Source: Pseudodesulfovibrio sp. zrk46 (lineage in GTDB: Bacteria > Desulfobacterota > Desulfovibrionia > Desulfovibrionales > Desulfovibrionaceae). From it: a stretch of 64,000 nt of DNA. The stretch is from assembly GCF_012516435.1 (NCBI RefSeq), contig NZ_CP051216.1, positions 2,188,001-2,252,000 of the forward strand, written 5' to 3'. Below, in pieces: positions 7,599 through 17,252 of this stretch (position 1 is its first letter; each line of letters begins with the position of its first letter). Made by a program: the position numbers and the translations under genes. The notes below the pieces were generated by a model. The model was not told the DNA's origin and made no database searches. It saw nothing but the letters and a program-made list of their open reading frames with translations.

Positions 7599-9371
7599 TT
7601 AGCCCATCTTTTTCTTCACCTTGGCCCAGGTGTCGCGGAGCGTGGTGGTACGGTTGAATACCCACTTCTCTCCGGCTACGTGATCCTTGCTGTCAGCGCA
7701 GAAGTAACCGGTGCGTTCAAACTGGAAGTTGGTGCCGGGAGCCATGTCGGCCATGGCAGGCTCGACGTAGCACTCGGAGAGCACTTCCAGGGAATGGGGA
7801 TCAACGTAGTCTACGAAGGTCTTGCCTTCTTCTGGTGCGTTAGGATTCTCGCAGGTGAAGAGGTTGGAGTAGTTGCGAACCTCGGCCTTGAGGCCCTTGG
7901 CAGCGGAGACCCAGTGCATGGTGCCCTTGACCTTGCGGCCGCCTTCAATCCAGCCGCCCTTGGACTCGGGGTCATAGGTGGCGCGGATCTCGGTAACGTT
8001 GCCGTCAGCGTCGGTCTCGAAGCCGGTGCACTTTACGTAGTAGGCGCCGCGCAGACGGACCTCGCGGTCCGGGCCCATGCGGAAGAATTTCTTGGGCGGG
8101 TCGATCATGAAGTCGTCGCGCTCAATCCATACTTCACGGGTGAAGGGCACGGTGCGGGTGCCATAGGACTCGTCCTCGGGGTTGAGGCCGATTTCAAACT
8201 CGTCCACCTGATCTTCGGGGTAGTTCTCGATGACCAGCTTGACCGGATTCATGACGCCCATGTAGCGCGCTGCGCGTTTGTTCAGATCTTCGCGGACGCA
8301 GGCTTCGAGCAGGGCGTAATCCACCATGGAATCAGCCTTGGCCACGCCGATGCGTTCGCAGAAGTCGCGGATGGATTCCGGGGTGAAGCCGCGGCGGCGG
8401 AAACCGGAGATGGTCGGCATGCGCGGATCGTCCCAGCCGGAAACGTGGCCTTCCTGCACGAGCTGGATGAGCTTGCGCTTGGACAGGACAGTGCCGGAAA
8501 TGTTCAGGCGAGCGAACTCGTACTGGTAGGGGCGGTTGTTGAAACCGGGCAGCGCAGCCAATTCATTATATATGGCTTCGTTCTCGCCGAAGAGCTCGGG
8601 CTGCTTGAGGCCTTCCATGAGGGTATCAACGCACCAGTCGTAGAGTGGGCGGTTGTTTTCGAACTCCAGCGTGCAGATGGAGTGAGTGATGCCCTCGATG
8701 GCGTCAGACAGGCCGTGGGTGAAGTCGTACATGGGGTAGATGCACCATGCGTCACCGGTGCGGTGGTGGTCGGCGTGCTTGATGCGGTACAGGGCCGGAT
8801 CACGCAGCATGACATTGGGTGCGGCCATGTCGATCTTGCCGCGCAGGATGCATTCGCCGTCCTTCAACTCGCCGGAGCGCATTTTGCGGAAGAGCTCGAG
8901 GTTCTCCTCCACAGTGCGGTTGCGGTAGGGGGACTCGACACCGGGCTCCTTGAGGGTGCCGCGATTTTCGCGAATCTCGTCAGCACTCTGATGATCTACG
9001 TAAGCCTTACCCATTTTAATGAAGAGCTCGGCGATGTAATACAGCTTCTCGAAGTAGTCGGAAGCGAACGGGTTGTTGTCCCACTCGAAGCCGAGCCAGG
9101 ACACGTCCTCGCGGATGGAGTCAACGTACTCCACGTCTTCCTTCACCGGGTTGGTGTCGTCGAAGCGGAGGTTGCATTTGCCCTGATAGTCGCGGGCCAG
9201 ACCGAAATTCAGGCAGATGGACTTGGCGTGTCCAATGTGCAGGTATCCATTGGGTTCCGGGGGGAAACGAGTGTGCACACGGCCTTCATATTTGCCGTTC
9301 TCGTTATCCTTGTCGATGATGTTCCGGATGAAATCTTTGCCCTTTTCAGGTGCGTCAGGAGTGTTGCTCAT
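7599..9371 (-). CDS. glnS: Glutaminyl-tRNA synthetase
   Basis: Protein of 590 residues. A class Ic synthetase that charges tRNA-Gln with glutamine in the cytoplasm. The HIGH signature is at residues 45-48 in PPEPNGYLHIGHAKS. The KMSKS-type loop reads VLSKRKLI, as usual for GlnRS. DDTNPVKEDVEYVDSI and the C-terminal anticodon-binding beta-barrels (from about 360) are present. The open frame extends 99 codons further upstream with no similarity to the family; the ATG at 9371, with AAGGAA before it, gives the standard N-terminus. Monocistronic, with a strong terminator, and divergent from the binding-protein gene at 9562. Confidence 0.98.
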   Translation of the reverse strand: MSNTPDAPEKGKDFIRNIIDKDNENGKYEGRVHTRFPPEPNGYLHIGHAKSICLNFGLARDYQGKCNLRFDDTNPVKEDVEYVDSIREDVSWLGFEWDNNPFASDYFEKLYYIAELFIKMGKAYVDHQSADEIRENRGTLKEPGVESPYRNRTVEENLELFRKMRSGELKDGECILRGKIDMAAPNVMLRDPALYRIKHADHHRTGDAWCIYPMYDFTHGLSDAIEGITHSICTLEFENNRPLYDWCVDTLMEGLKQPELFGENEAIYNELAALPGFNNRPYQYEFARLNISGTVLSKRKLIQLVQEGHVSGWDDPRMPTISGFRRRGFTPESIRDFCERIGVAKADSMVDYALLEACVREDLNKRAARYMGVMNPVKLVIENYPEDQVDEFEIGLNPEDESYGTRTVPFTREVWIERDDFMIDPPKKFFRMGPDREVRLRGAYYVKCTGFETDADGNVTEIRATYDPESKGGWIEGGRKVKGTMHWVSAAKGLKAEVRNYSNLFTCENPNAPEEGKTFVDYVDPHSLEVLSECYVEPAMADMAPGTNFQFERTGYFCADSKDHVAGEKWVFNRTTTLRDTWAKVKKKMG

Positions 9372-9516
9372 CAATAGTTCCTTGCTGTGTATTGGTATCC
9401 CTGCCGGGGTATATATCGGAAAATGGGCGGAGTGCGAAATGATTATCGCCGCCGGGGTATGGAAATACGGCAAATCGGGTGAGCGGTCAACGCAGTGGTG
9501 CGACGCTGAAAAAAAT

Positions 9517-9531
9517 GTCCAGCTTCTGGAC
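9517..9531. promoter_or_regulatory. Inverted repeat in the glnS / binding-protein divergent region
   Basis: GTCCAG-CTT-CTGGAC lies 31 bp before the start of the plus-strand gene. It could be an operator or a small 5' hairpin. Confidence 0.25.
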
Positions 9532-9561
9532 GCGTTCCATTTTTTCGTGCATATAAACCGT

Positions 9562-10341
9562 ATGTTAGGGGAATATATAACGCGTTTTCTTAGTCTTGTG
9601 CTGCTTGTCTTGATGATGGGCGGTGCAGCCATTGCCGAAGAAGTCAAAGTTGGCATTGGATTTTCCATTCCCCCTTACGTGATAAAGAACAATAATTCCG
9701 GTCTGGAAGTGGAGATCATCCGCTCTTCTTTGGCCGCTGCCGGTCATGCCGTCCAATTTATCTATCTTCCCAATCTTCGTTTGCCCGTGGAATTCGCACA
9801 GAACAATGTGGACTGTGTCGCTGCCAATGCGTCCTATGATCTGGCCAATGATTCCGGCCGTCCCGTGAGCCGATCGGATGAAACTCTTTCGCTCCAGAAC
9901 TATGCCATAACCTTGTCGCGAAACGGGCTGGTTATCAATTCATTGCAGGACTTGGGCGACAAGCAGGTGTTGGCATTCAATAACGCTGTTAAGTATCTCA
10001 GTCCCACCTTCGCCGCCATTGCCGGGGCCAATCCTCATTACTCCGAGTTGGCCGACCAGTCCCTTCAGGTCCGTATGCTCTATTCAGGGCGCACCCAGGT
10101 AGTGGTTGCGGACAAACGGATATTCCTGTGGTGGCGACAACAGATATTGAATTCCAACCTTGCTGATGACGTGGATATGCTTGTCCCGTTGAAGTTCCAC
10201 GCCATTTTCCCTCCCTCTCCTCGCCGTGTGCATTTTGGCAGCAAAAGACTGTGCAGCGAATTCAACAACGGCTTGGCGACGATCAAGAAAAACGGTCTCT
10301 ATGATCGCATCATGGAACGCTACGTAAAAACCGATATTTAG
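9562..10341 (+). CDS. Orphan extracellular solute-binding protein, family 3-like
   Basis: Protein of 259 residues with a signal peptide (to about AAIAEE, residue 26). A type 2 binding-protein fold follows: VKVGIGFSIPPYVIKN, then the lobe-switch region QDLGDKQVLAFNNAVKYLSP, and a C-terminal FNNGLATIKKNGLYDRIMERY typical of the SBP_bac_3 clan. No ABC permease or ATPase is nearby. In this group such proteins often act as free ligand sensors or are paired with distant transporters. The ribosome site is weak, so the start is set mainly by the signal peptide. Confidence 0.82.
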   Translation: MLGEYITRFLSLVLLVLMMGGAAIAEEVKVGIGFSIPPYVIKNNNSGLEVEIIRSSLAAAGHAVQFIYLPNLRLPVEFAQNNVDCVAANASYDLANDSGRPVSRSDETLSLQNYAITLSRNGLVINSLQDLGDKQVLAFNNAVKYLSPTFAAIAGANPHYSELADQSLQVRMLYSGRTQVVVADKRIFLWWRQQILNSNLADDVDMLVPLKFHAIFPPSPRRVHFGSKRLCSEFNNGLATIKKNGLYDRIMERYVKTDI

Positions 10342-10489
10342 TCGTATCCTCTCGCATCATCTCATTATATTTTCCTACCTTTCAGATTAATAATGGTTCA
10401 CGAGTTGTGGCCGTGTTATGGTCTGCACCTGTTGTATTGATTTGATAACGCCATCGGATTCGGTGGTCGATTGCCATAGGAGAGGGTGT

Positions 10490-12493
10490 ATGCGTTTTTC
10501 GGATGTTTCCATCAGCGTGAAAATAATCGGGAGCTTTCTTTTCATTGTTCTGCTTTTTCTGGCGACCGGGATTCTCGTCAAGGTCTTCCAGAATGCGACC
10601 GTGAACTCGGCCAAAGTGATGGAGACGTCGCTGGGCATGAAGATCGCAGTCCGTTCCGACATGCAGATGATCATGGAAATTCTCGCGGGTAACGACGATA
10701 AGGGCTTGGACAGCACCCGTGCAGAGCATGAGCAGTTTTCCAAAGAGTATGAACTCCTTTCGGATGATATCCTGAAGTTGTCTGGAGACGCCCGGGTGCA
10801 GGATACGGTTGAAAAGGCGCGGAGTCTCCATGCATCGGAATTTGAGCCTCGCATCGCCAAGATTTACTCCCTGAAGAAAGATTCTCTTCAGGCCTTGAGG
10901 GATCTGGATAAGGCCATGGTGCAGATGGAGCTGGCTTTTGACGAGGTCGTCACGGTGAGTGAGCAGTTTGAAGAGACGGCATCCAACAGCGTGGACGAGC
11001 GCCTCAATGCAGGTGCGGACGCCTTTGAAGTCCTCTCCAAGGAGTTGTCCTGGGTGGATATCGTCATGGAGATCAAGGCCAATCTGGCAGTGACCCGAAT
11101 TACAATTGAAGAATTCGTTCAGGGTGAAGACCCTGATGAACTGAATGCACTGGAAAAGGAATACAAGGAAGATGTTGCAGCATTTGACGTGTTCGCATCG
11201 GCCCTGATCAAGGGTGGAAGCGCATTCGGGGATATTGTCGTGGCCGTGGACGATCCCGCTTTGGTGCCACTTGCCAATAAGCTGGATGAAGTACACGACA
11301 AGGTGTTTCAGCCCGCTGCTGCAAGAGTGATGGAGATGCACCGCAAGTATGCGGATATCAACGTTGCCCTCGCTAAGGAAGATGCCGCTGCTGACGAGGC
11401 GGGCGAATCCTTATTTGAAATGATAGAAACCGTTGAGGCTTACGCCAAGAAAAACATGGACGGAAGAGTCGTGGATTCCAATATGGCGCTCCTGTCTGGC
11501 GTCGGCGTGTCCATGCTGCTTGCGCTTGGTCTTGGGCTGTTCCTCTCGCGCAAAATTACTCGTCCCTTGCAGGTGGCATTGGATACCTCCAATGTCATGG
11601 CCGAGGGTGACCTCTCTCGTAATGTCGAGTCCGACAGCAAGGACGAAACCGGACGGATGCTCAGCTCCATGGGAGCGATGCTCCACAAGCTGCGTGACGT
11701 GGTGTTCGGTGTGAACGATTCCGTAGAGCAGGTGGCCGCTGCAGGCGAAGAGCTCGCTTCCACGGCGCAAACCCTTTCCCAGAATAGCACCGAGCAGGCT
11801 GCCAGCATTGAAGAGCTGAGTGGCTCGGTGGAAGAGGTTACTTCCTCCATTGCCCAGACAGCCAGCAATTCACGGGAAACCTCCAATATCGCCAATACGG
11901 CGTCCGGCAAGGCTGTGGAGAGTGGTGAAGCCGTCACCCATGCGGTTACGGCCATGAAGGAGATCGCCGACAAGATCAGCATCATCGAAGAGATTGCCCG
12001 TCAGACCAACCTGCTGGCCCTCAACGCCGCCATCGAAGCCGCTCGTGCCGGTGAGCACGGCAAGGGGTTCGCAGTGGTTGCCGCCGAGGTGCGCAAGCTG
12101 GCAGAGCGAAGCGGTCAGGCCGCTGGCGAAATCAGTGAGCTGTCCTCCAATACGGTTTCCGTGGCTGACAAGGCCGTGAACATGCTGCACGAGCTGGTCC
12201 CGGATATCGAGAAGACCGCAGAGTTGGTCAGCGAGATCAGCGCGGCCTGCGAAGAACAGGATTCGGCCATCAAGCAGATATCCACGGCCCTCGATGGCGT
12301 GGAGCAGGTGACGCAGGCTACAGCCTCTGCCTCCGAGGAAATGGCGTCCACCGCAGAAGAACTGTCCAGCCAGGCCGAAGGGCTTCAACGCATGATGGAC
12401 TTCTTCAATACCGGACAGCAGTCCGCCGGCATGACGCGCAAGGCGCCTGCCGCACTGCCGCCCGGTGGAGACGCTGGTCTGGAACGATTTTAG
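10490..12493 (+). CDS. Methyl-accepting chemotaxis protein
   Basis: Protein of 667 residues. TM1 is at about 8-32 ([15 protein letters not shown]). A large helical periplasmic domain follows, then TM2 at about 330-350 ([19 protein letters not shown]), HAMP ([13 protein letters not shown]) and a long cytoplasmic signalling hairpin. The conserved tip is [20 protein letters not shown] followed by [15 protein letters not shown]. The ATG at 10490 has AGGAGAG 5-6 nt upstream; an earlier frame extension has no ribosome site. No C-terminal CheR-binding pentapeptide is seen. The sensed ligand is unknown. Confidence 0.95.
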   Translation: MRFSDVSISVKIIGSFLFIVLLFLATGILVKVFQNATVNSAKVMETSLGMKIAVRSDMQMIMEILAGNDDKGLDSTRAEHEQFSKEYELLSDDILKLSGDARVQDTVEKARSLHASEFEPRIAKIYSLKKDSLQALRDLDKAMVQMELAFDEVVTVSEQFEETASNSVDERLNAGADAFEVLSKELSWVDIVMEIKANLAVTRITIEEFVQGEDPDELNALEKEYKEDVAAFDVFASALIKGGSAFGDIVVAVDDPALVPLANKLDEVHDKVFQPAAARVMEMHRKYADINVALAKEDAAADEAGESLFEMIETVEAYAKKNMDGRVVDSNMALLSGVGVSMLLALGLGLFLSRKITRPLQVALDTSNVMAEGDLSRNVESDSKDETGRMLSSMGAMLHKLRDVVFGVNDSVEQVAAAGEELASTAQTLSQNSTEQAASIEELSGSVEEVTSSIAQTASNSRETSNIANTASGKAVESGEAVTHAVTAMKEIADKISIIEEIARQTNLLALNAAIEAARAGEHGKGFAVVAAEVRKLAERSGQAAGEISELSSNTVSVADKAVNMLHELVPDIEKTAELVSEISAACEEQDSAIKQISTALDGVEQVTQATASASEEMASTAEELSSQAEGLQRMMDFFNTGQQSAGMTRKAPAALPPGGDAGLERF

Positions 12494-12511
12494 AACACCA
12501 CATGAATGATG

Positions 12512-12547
12512 AGCCGGGGCGTGATAAATCACGCCCCGGCTTTTTTT
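12512..12547 (+). terminator. Intrinsic terminator after the chemotaxis receptor
   Basis: A 13-bp perfect stem AGCCGGGGCGTGA / TCACGCCCCGGCT around a 4-nt loop, followed by seven T. Confidence 0.92.
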
Positions 12548-12649
12548 ATTGGTTTACTGCGTGTTGCCATGTGATAGGCGATGCTGTAACTTGTTCTCGT
12601 TGCAGCGGAATTGGCCGCTGTTTTTCAGCCGATCTCCCCGGAGGACGTC

Positions 12650-13111
12650 ATGAGTCTCGTTACGCTGCCTCATTCCGATGAAGATTACGCCACTTTTGTG
12701 GACCGGAATCTCCATAAATTCATCCCGAAGTTTAAGGGGTACTCCGTCAATCCCACCGGATTCCATCCCGGATGGAACTGGGCTGCGTTCTTCTTCACCT
12801 TCTGGTGGTTTCTCTACCGGAAGATGTACATGTGGGCCGTGATCTGCTTCATCACCCTGTGGCTTCCCTATCTCAACCTGCTCATCGTCATCGGCTGGGG
12901 TGTTGCCGCCAACAATCTTTACTACAAACACGCCAATACCAAGATCGCCGAGGTCAAGGCGTTCCATGGCGACGGCTATCGCATGTACCTGCGCGATGCC
13001 GGCGGCGTGAACGGTTGGGTACCCTGGGTCGGGCTGCTTGTTTCGGGCGGTTTCATTATTCTCTTGCTCCTGCTCGGGGTGCTGGGAGCCGCGTTCATGG
13101 CAGCCACCTGA
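12650..13111 (+). CDS. DUF2628-type small membrane protein
   Basis: Protein of 153 residues. A soluble N-terminus is followed by the family hallmark, a Trp/Phe-rich stretch (GWNWAAFFFTFWWFLYRKMY, residues about 43-62), and then hydrophobic segments at about 62-90 and 130-150. YKHANTKIAEV lies on the cytoplasmic side between membrane parts. The ATG at 12650 is preceded by GGAGG at 6 nt; a longer in-frame start lacks this. The function of the family is unknown. It stands alone between a terminator and the bacteriohemerythrin gene. Confidence 0.8.
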   Translation: MSLVTLPHSDEDYATFVDRNLHKFIPKFKGYSVNPTGFHPGWNWAAFFFTFWWFLYRKMYMWAVICFITLWLPYLNLLIVIGWGVAANNLYYKHANTKIAEVKAFHGDGYRMYLRDAGGVNGWVPWVGLLVSGGFIILLLLLGVLGAAFMAAT

Positions 13112-13200
13112 AAGGGTGTCTGGTTCGAATTGTTTATGACGCCGGGGCAGAGCGTTTCGCTCTCCTGGTTGTGTTCAATGATTGGATAACAGGTTGTAAA

Positions 13201-13605
13201 ATGTCGTCTTGTATTGAGTGGAAGAACAAGTTCTCTGTCGGCGTGAAGCGGATAGATGATGAACATAAGGTCCTGGTTGGACTGATTAATAAGGCGTTTG
13301 ACTCGTCGGAACTCATGGATGCAACCGAGGCCACCTTCAGTTTGCTCAGGGATATGAACGACTACGCCGAGATGCATTTCGCCACCGAGGATACGTTGAT
13401 GCGTGAGTATAACTATCCGACCATGGATCTGCACCTGAAGGAACACGATCTTTTTCGGCGAAGGGTCAGCGAGGCATTGGCCCGAGGCAAGAACGGCGCT
13501 GATCCATATAAGGTATTTCAGTTTCTGCGCGACTGGTTTTACAACCACACCATGAAGGATGACATGGCTCTTGGCGAATACCTTCAGTCCAAGAGACTGT
13601 CCTGA
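13201..13605 (+). CDS. Bacteriohemerythrin
   Basis: Protein of 134 residues with all ligands of the di-iron oxygen-binding site at standard spacing: H22, H59, E63, H78, H82, H116 and D121 (motifs DDEHK, MHFATE, HLKEH, HTMKDD). The four-helix bundle binds O2 reversibly, for storage, delivery or sensing in microaerobic conditions. This fits with the oxidase operon elsewhere in the window. The ribosome site is weak (AGG at 10 nt), so expression may be low. The stop codon directly abuts the stop of the convergent gene at 13606, with no terminator between them. Confidence 0.95.
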   Translation: MSSCIEWKNKFSVGVKRIDDEHKVLVGLINKAFDSSELMDATEATFSLLRDMNDYAEMHFATEDTLMREYNYPTMDLHLKEHDLFRRRVSEALARGKNGADPYKVFQFLRDWFYNHTMKDDMALGEYLQSKRLS

Positions 13606-14364
13606 TCACTGGCTGCTTTTCAGCAAATCAAAATAATTTCGGATGATGGCGTCAAAGGTGCCGTTGTCCTTGAGCCGTTTGGCGGCTGCGTTGAGTTCGT
13701 CAATTTTCCCGGCGAGAGCCGAGCGCTTTGAGACCGCGAAATAGACCGGCACCGTCTCGTCGTGGCGGTAAGTGGCCTTGGTCATCAGGTGTCCCAATCC
13801 GAGGGTGCTCACCAGATAGTCTCCCTGGCTCTCGGTGGAGAGCACCGTATCCACCCGGCCGTTCGCCAGCTTCAGGAAGTTGAACTTGTCGTCGTTCACT
13901 TCTTCCTTCATGAGATTCTCTCTATTGTCGAATTCATTGAAATACTTTGCATTCCTCTGAACGCCAATGATCTTTCCGTGCAAGTCGTCGATGGACTTGA
14001 TGTCCTGTGAGGTTTTAAGGCGGTAGAATACCTTGGCAGATTTCGTCTTGTACGGAGGCTCAATGAACAGCAGGTACTTTTCGCGTTCAGGACGTTTGAG
14101 GACACCGCTCAGAAATTGGAGCTTGCCGACTTGCATCAGGTTCAAACAGCGCGCCCATGGGCACTCAATGAATGTCGGCGTCATGCCTACTTCCGCCAGC
14201 AGGGCCTTGGTCATCTCGACATCTATTCCATTGAACGATCCGTTCTCCACTACTTTCCATGGCGGGAAGTGGTCGAGGCCCACAGCGACATCCTGGGCCG
14301 GGGAGAGGGTCGGAATCAGAATAATCGTCAGACAGAGCAACGCTGCGGAGAAAAAGAGTTTCAT
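13606..14364 (-). CDS. Orphan extracellular solute-binding protein, family 3
   Basis: Protein of 252 residues with a signal peptide ending at about residue 23 (TLSPAQ). Mature motifs are AVGLDHFPPWKVVENGSFNGIDVEMTKALL, the hinge region SIDDLHGKIIGVQRN, and AKRLKDNGTFDAIIRNYFDLL at the end; all are typical of SBP_bac_3. No permease is adjacent. It is the third binding protein without a transporter in the first 15 kb. It may bind an amino acid or other small anion; the ligand is not predictable. Confidence 0.87.
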   Translation of the reverse strand: MKLFFSAALLCLTIILIPTLSPAQDVAVGLDHFPPWKVVENGSFNGIDVEMTKALLAEVGMTPTFIECPWARCLNLMQVGKLQFLSGVLKRPEREKYLLFIEPPYKTKSAKVFYRLKTSQDIKSIDDLHGKIIGVQRNAKYFNEFDNRENLMKEEVNDDKFNFLKLANGRVDTVLSTESQGDYLVSTLGLGHLMTKATYRHDETVPVYFAVSKRSALAGKIDELNAAAKRLKDNGTFDAIIRNYFDLLKSSQ

Positions 14365-14541
14365 GCATCAGGACTAGCCGTATCCAATAATTTTTTCAAG
14401 TCATGCAGAATTATCGCCGAACGAATTCGTGATGAAGAAAGAACAATGACCAGCAGTCACTTTTCGTCATACCCCATTGACCCAATGGCCCCCTTGCCGT
14501 AGCCTGTCCGCATTTCATTTTCACCATGGGGGAGAGGCGAT

Positions 14542-16962
14542 ATGGACAACGGTAATCATGCCTTCGGCGGCGTGGAGGTGTGCATCGATTTCGGTGCGAT
14601 CACCGGAATTTTCGAGCAGGCCCACAGCGAGGGGCGCGACACCCTTTTTGAATACGAGGTGTACAACCTCTTGCGCGACTCCGGGGCCGAAACACCGCCC
14701 AAGTGCATCTTGTTGACGCGTGGCTCCCGTCCCACGGACGAGACCCTGTCTTCTCTGCCCGGTGACAAGGCCGTGCTCAAGATCGTGTCGTCCACCATCA
14801 TGCACAAAACCGAAGTCGGTGGCGTGCGCGTGGTGGAGAATACGCCGGACCGCATTCGTTCGGCGTGGCGACGCATGCTGTACGAAGTGCCGGAGAACTA
14901 CGCCGCCATGCTGGAGGCCAACCCCAAGGGCGCGCCCGAGGCCTATGCCGGGTTGTCCGGCGAAGCACTGGTCTCCGCCATCGCCCGCGATGTCCGCGGC
15001 GTATTGCTGGTGGAGTTTATGAAGCCCGATTCTCAGGCCTTCGGTAATGAATTGATCGTAGGTATCCGCCGTACCCGAGAGTTCGGCATGGTCCTCGGTG
15101 CAGGGCTGGGCGGTACCGATACCGAGCTGTATGCCGAGCGGTTTCGCAAGGGGCAGGCCGTGGTGGCTGCCTCCACGGCTTTGACTGATGGCGAGACCTT
15201 TTTCGAGCTCTTCCGAAAGACGCTCTCCTACAAGAAGCTGGCCGGACTCACTCGTGGCCAGCGGCGTATCGTCACGGACGAGCAACTTATCGAATGCTTC
15301 TCCTCCTTCATCGACATGGCCAACCATTATTCCCCGGAGAATCCGGACGCGCCGTTCGTCATTGAGGAGTTGGAGATCAATCCCTTTGCCTACGCGGATT
15401 ATCTCATGGTGCCGCTGGACGGCATGTGCCGCTTCTCCCGGCCCGATTCCCTGCCGGCCTCCCGCCCGGTGGAGAAGATCGGCAAGCTGCTGCATCCGGC
15501 GACCATCGGCATTATCGGCGTTTCTTCCACGCGCATGAATTTTGGTCGCATCATCCTGAACAATGTCATCGACGCGGGGTTCGACAAGGAAGGCATGGTT
15601 ATTATCCGTCCCGGCGGGGGCGAGATCGACGGCGTTCGCTGTGTGGATTCGCTGGCCGATCTGGATACCAGACTCGATCTTTTCGTGGTGGCTGTTGGGG
15701 CGCCGCAGGTGCCCGGGCTGGTGGATGAAGTCGTCAGGCTGGACTGTGCCGAGTCAGTCATGCTCATCCCCGGAGGATTGGGCGAGACTGCCGAGAGCGA
15801 GGAGCGTGCCCGCGAGGTTATCGCACGCATCAACGAAGCCCACGAGCAAGGTGGCGGACCGGTTTTTCTCGGCGGCAACTGCATGGGCGTGGTTTCGCGT
15901 CCCGGCTCCTACGATACGTGGTTCATCCCCGAGGAAAAGCTGCCCAAACTCTCTTCCGGCAACCATCATCGCGCGGCGCTTATCTCCCAGTCCGGCGCGT
16001 TCATGCTCACCCGACTTTCCCAGTGTCCCATTCTGGATCCCGCCTACATGATTTCCGTGGGCAACCAGACCGACCTGACCCTTGGTGATCTCGTTACCTA
16101 CTTTGCCGACTCCGACGACGTGGACGTCATCGCCGTCTACGCCGAAGGGTTCAACGACATGGACGGCCTCGAGTTCTGCCGGGCCATCCGTCGTGCCGTG
16201 CTAGCGGGCAAGGAAGTGGTCTTCTACAAGGCGGGTCGTACACCCGAAGGGCAGTCCGCCACCAGCGGTCATACCGCGTCCGTGGCAGGCGATTATGTGG
16301 TTTGCGAATCCTGCGTACGTCAGGCCGGTGCCATCGTGGCCCAGTCCTTCACCCAGTTCGAGCATCTCTTCATGCTGGCAGAGCGACTGCATCACAAGGT
16401 CATTCACGGCAACCGCCTTGCCGCCATGTCCGGTGCCGGGTTCGAGGCCGTTGGTATGGCCGACTCCATCCATTCGGACGATTACCACATGGAGTTGGCC
16501 CCCCTGAGCGAAGAAACGCGCGGCAAGCTGACCGAGTTGTTTGTCGAGAAACGTCTCGATTCCCTTGTCACCGTCACCAATCCCCTCGATATCACTCCCG
16601 GTTCCGACGACCAGGTACATGCCGATGTCATCCGCATCCTCGCCAAGGACCCGTACGTGGACGCCGTGGTGGCCGGGCTTGATCCCATGTCTCCGGTCAT
16701 GCGCACATTGGCGGACCCGGAACATGCGGACTACAATTTCGAGGATGACCGTTCCATTGCCGCCCTCATCGAGGATCTGCTGCCCACCCTTGATACCCCG
16801 GTCATCGGTGTCATCGATGGCGGACGTCTGTACGACCCCCTTGTGGACAAGCTCAAGGAAGCGGGACTCTGTACTTTCCGCACGTCTGATCAGGCTGTGG
16901 CAGCCATTGCCCAGTACATTGACGGCAGGCTGAACGCCGAGCGCATTCGTCAGCGCGGATAA
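14542..16962 (+). CDS. ADP-forming acyl-CoA synthetase (acetate-CoA ligase type), fused subunits
   Basis: Protein of 806 residues. The domain order is ATP-grasp first (about 20-260, with LKIVSSTIMHKTEVGGV), then CoA-binding Rossmann fold (about 315-420, GIIGVSSTRMNFG), then the succinyl-CoA-ligase flavodoxin-like domains. The phospho-acceptor histidine is H577 in TSGHTAS. The enzyme interconverts acyl-CoA, ADP and Pi with acid, CoA and ATP, allowing substrate-level phosphorylation from acetyl-CoA. The subunit order is the reverse of the common alpha-beta fusion. GGGGGAGAGG precedes the ATG. It is followed at 290 bp by a two-component operon; joint regulation is possible but unproven. The exact acid is unknown. 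Confidence 0.9.
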   Translation: MDNGNHAFGGVEVCIDFGAITGIFEQAHSEGRDTLFEYEVYNLLRDSGAETPPKCILLTRGSRPTDETLSSLPGDKAVLKIVSSTIMHKTEVGGVRVVENTPDRIRSAWRRMLYEVPENYAAMLEANPKGAPEAYAGLSGEALVSAIARDVRGVLLVEFMKPDSQAFGNELIVGIRRTREFGMVLGAGLGGTDTELYAERFRKGQAVVAASTALTDGETFFELFRKTLSYKKLAGLTRGQRRIVTDEQLIECFSSFIDMANHYSPENPDAPFVIEELEINPFAYADYLMVPLDGMCRFSRPDSLPASRPVEKIGKLLHPATIGIIGVSSTRMNFGRIILNNVIDAGFDKEGMVIIRPGGGEIDGVRCVDSLADLDTRLDLFVVAVGAPQVPGLVDEVVRLDCAESVMLIPGGLGETAESEERAREVIARINEAHEQGGGPVFLGGNCMGVVSRPGSYDTWFIPEEKLPKLSSGNHHRAALISQSGAFMLTRLSQCPILDPAYMISVGNQTDLTLGDLVTYFADSDDVDVIAVYAEGFNDMDGLEFCRAIRRAVLAGKEVVFYKAGRTPEGQSATSGHTASVAGDYVVCESCVRQAGAIVAQSFTQFEHLFMLAERLHHKVIHGNRLAAMSGAGFEAVGMADSIHSDDYHMELAPLSEETRGKLTELFVEKRLDSLVTVTNPLDITPGSDDQVHADVIRILAKDPYVDAVVAGLDPMSPVMRTLADPEHADYNFEDDRSIAALIEDLLPTLDTPVIGVIDGGRLYDPLVDKLKEAGLCTFRTSDQAVAAIAQYIDGRLNAERIRQRG

Positions 16963-16986
16963 TTTCACTTTCCATCCGAACCAACG

Positions 16987-17039
16987 GGGGAAAGAGGGAA
17001 AAACTTATCAAAGGTTTATCTCTCTTTTCCCCTTTTTCG
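16987..17039 (+). terminator. Probable intrinsic terminator
   Basis: GGGGAAAGAG pairs with CTCTTTTCCCC across a long loop with one bulge, followed by TTTTT. Weaker than the others in the window. Confidence 0.45.
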
Positions 17040-17252
17040 TGGCCTTGATTCAGGCTTCTCTGTCCGGCTCAGCCCCCGTAGGCCGTGGGTTTGCGGTAAT
17101 GCCGCCTATCTATCTCACGTTGTTGAAGAAGATAAGCTTCCTCGTTGTTGTGTTATTCCTATGCGTTTGATACTCTTCTGATAGGTGTAAGCTCTACTCT
17201 GCCTGTAGCGTTGCGGTTGATGCTATCGTGAATGTTCTCATGAGGAAGCGGT

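Noticed and set aside
7680-9377. A 565-codon open frame on the plus strand opposite glnS
   Set aside because: It lies entirely antisense to a clear GlnRS gene; high GC third positions keep the opposite frame open. Its translation has no family features.
12772-13200. N-terminal extension of the bacteriohemerythrin frame back to 12772
   Set aside because: It overlaps the DUF2628 gene in another frame and adds low-complexity residues; the fold starts exactly at 13201.
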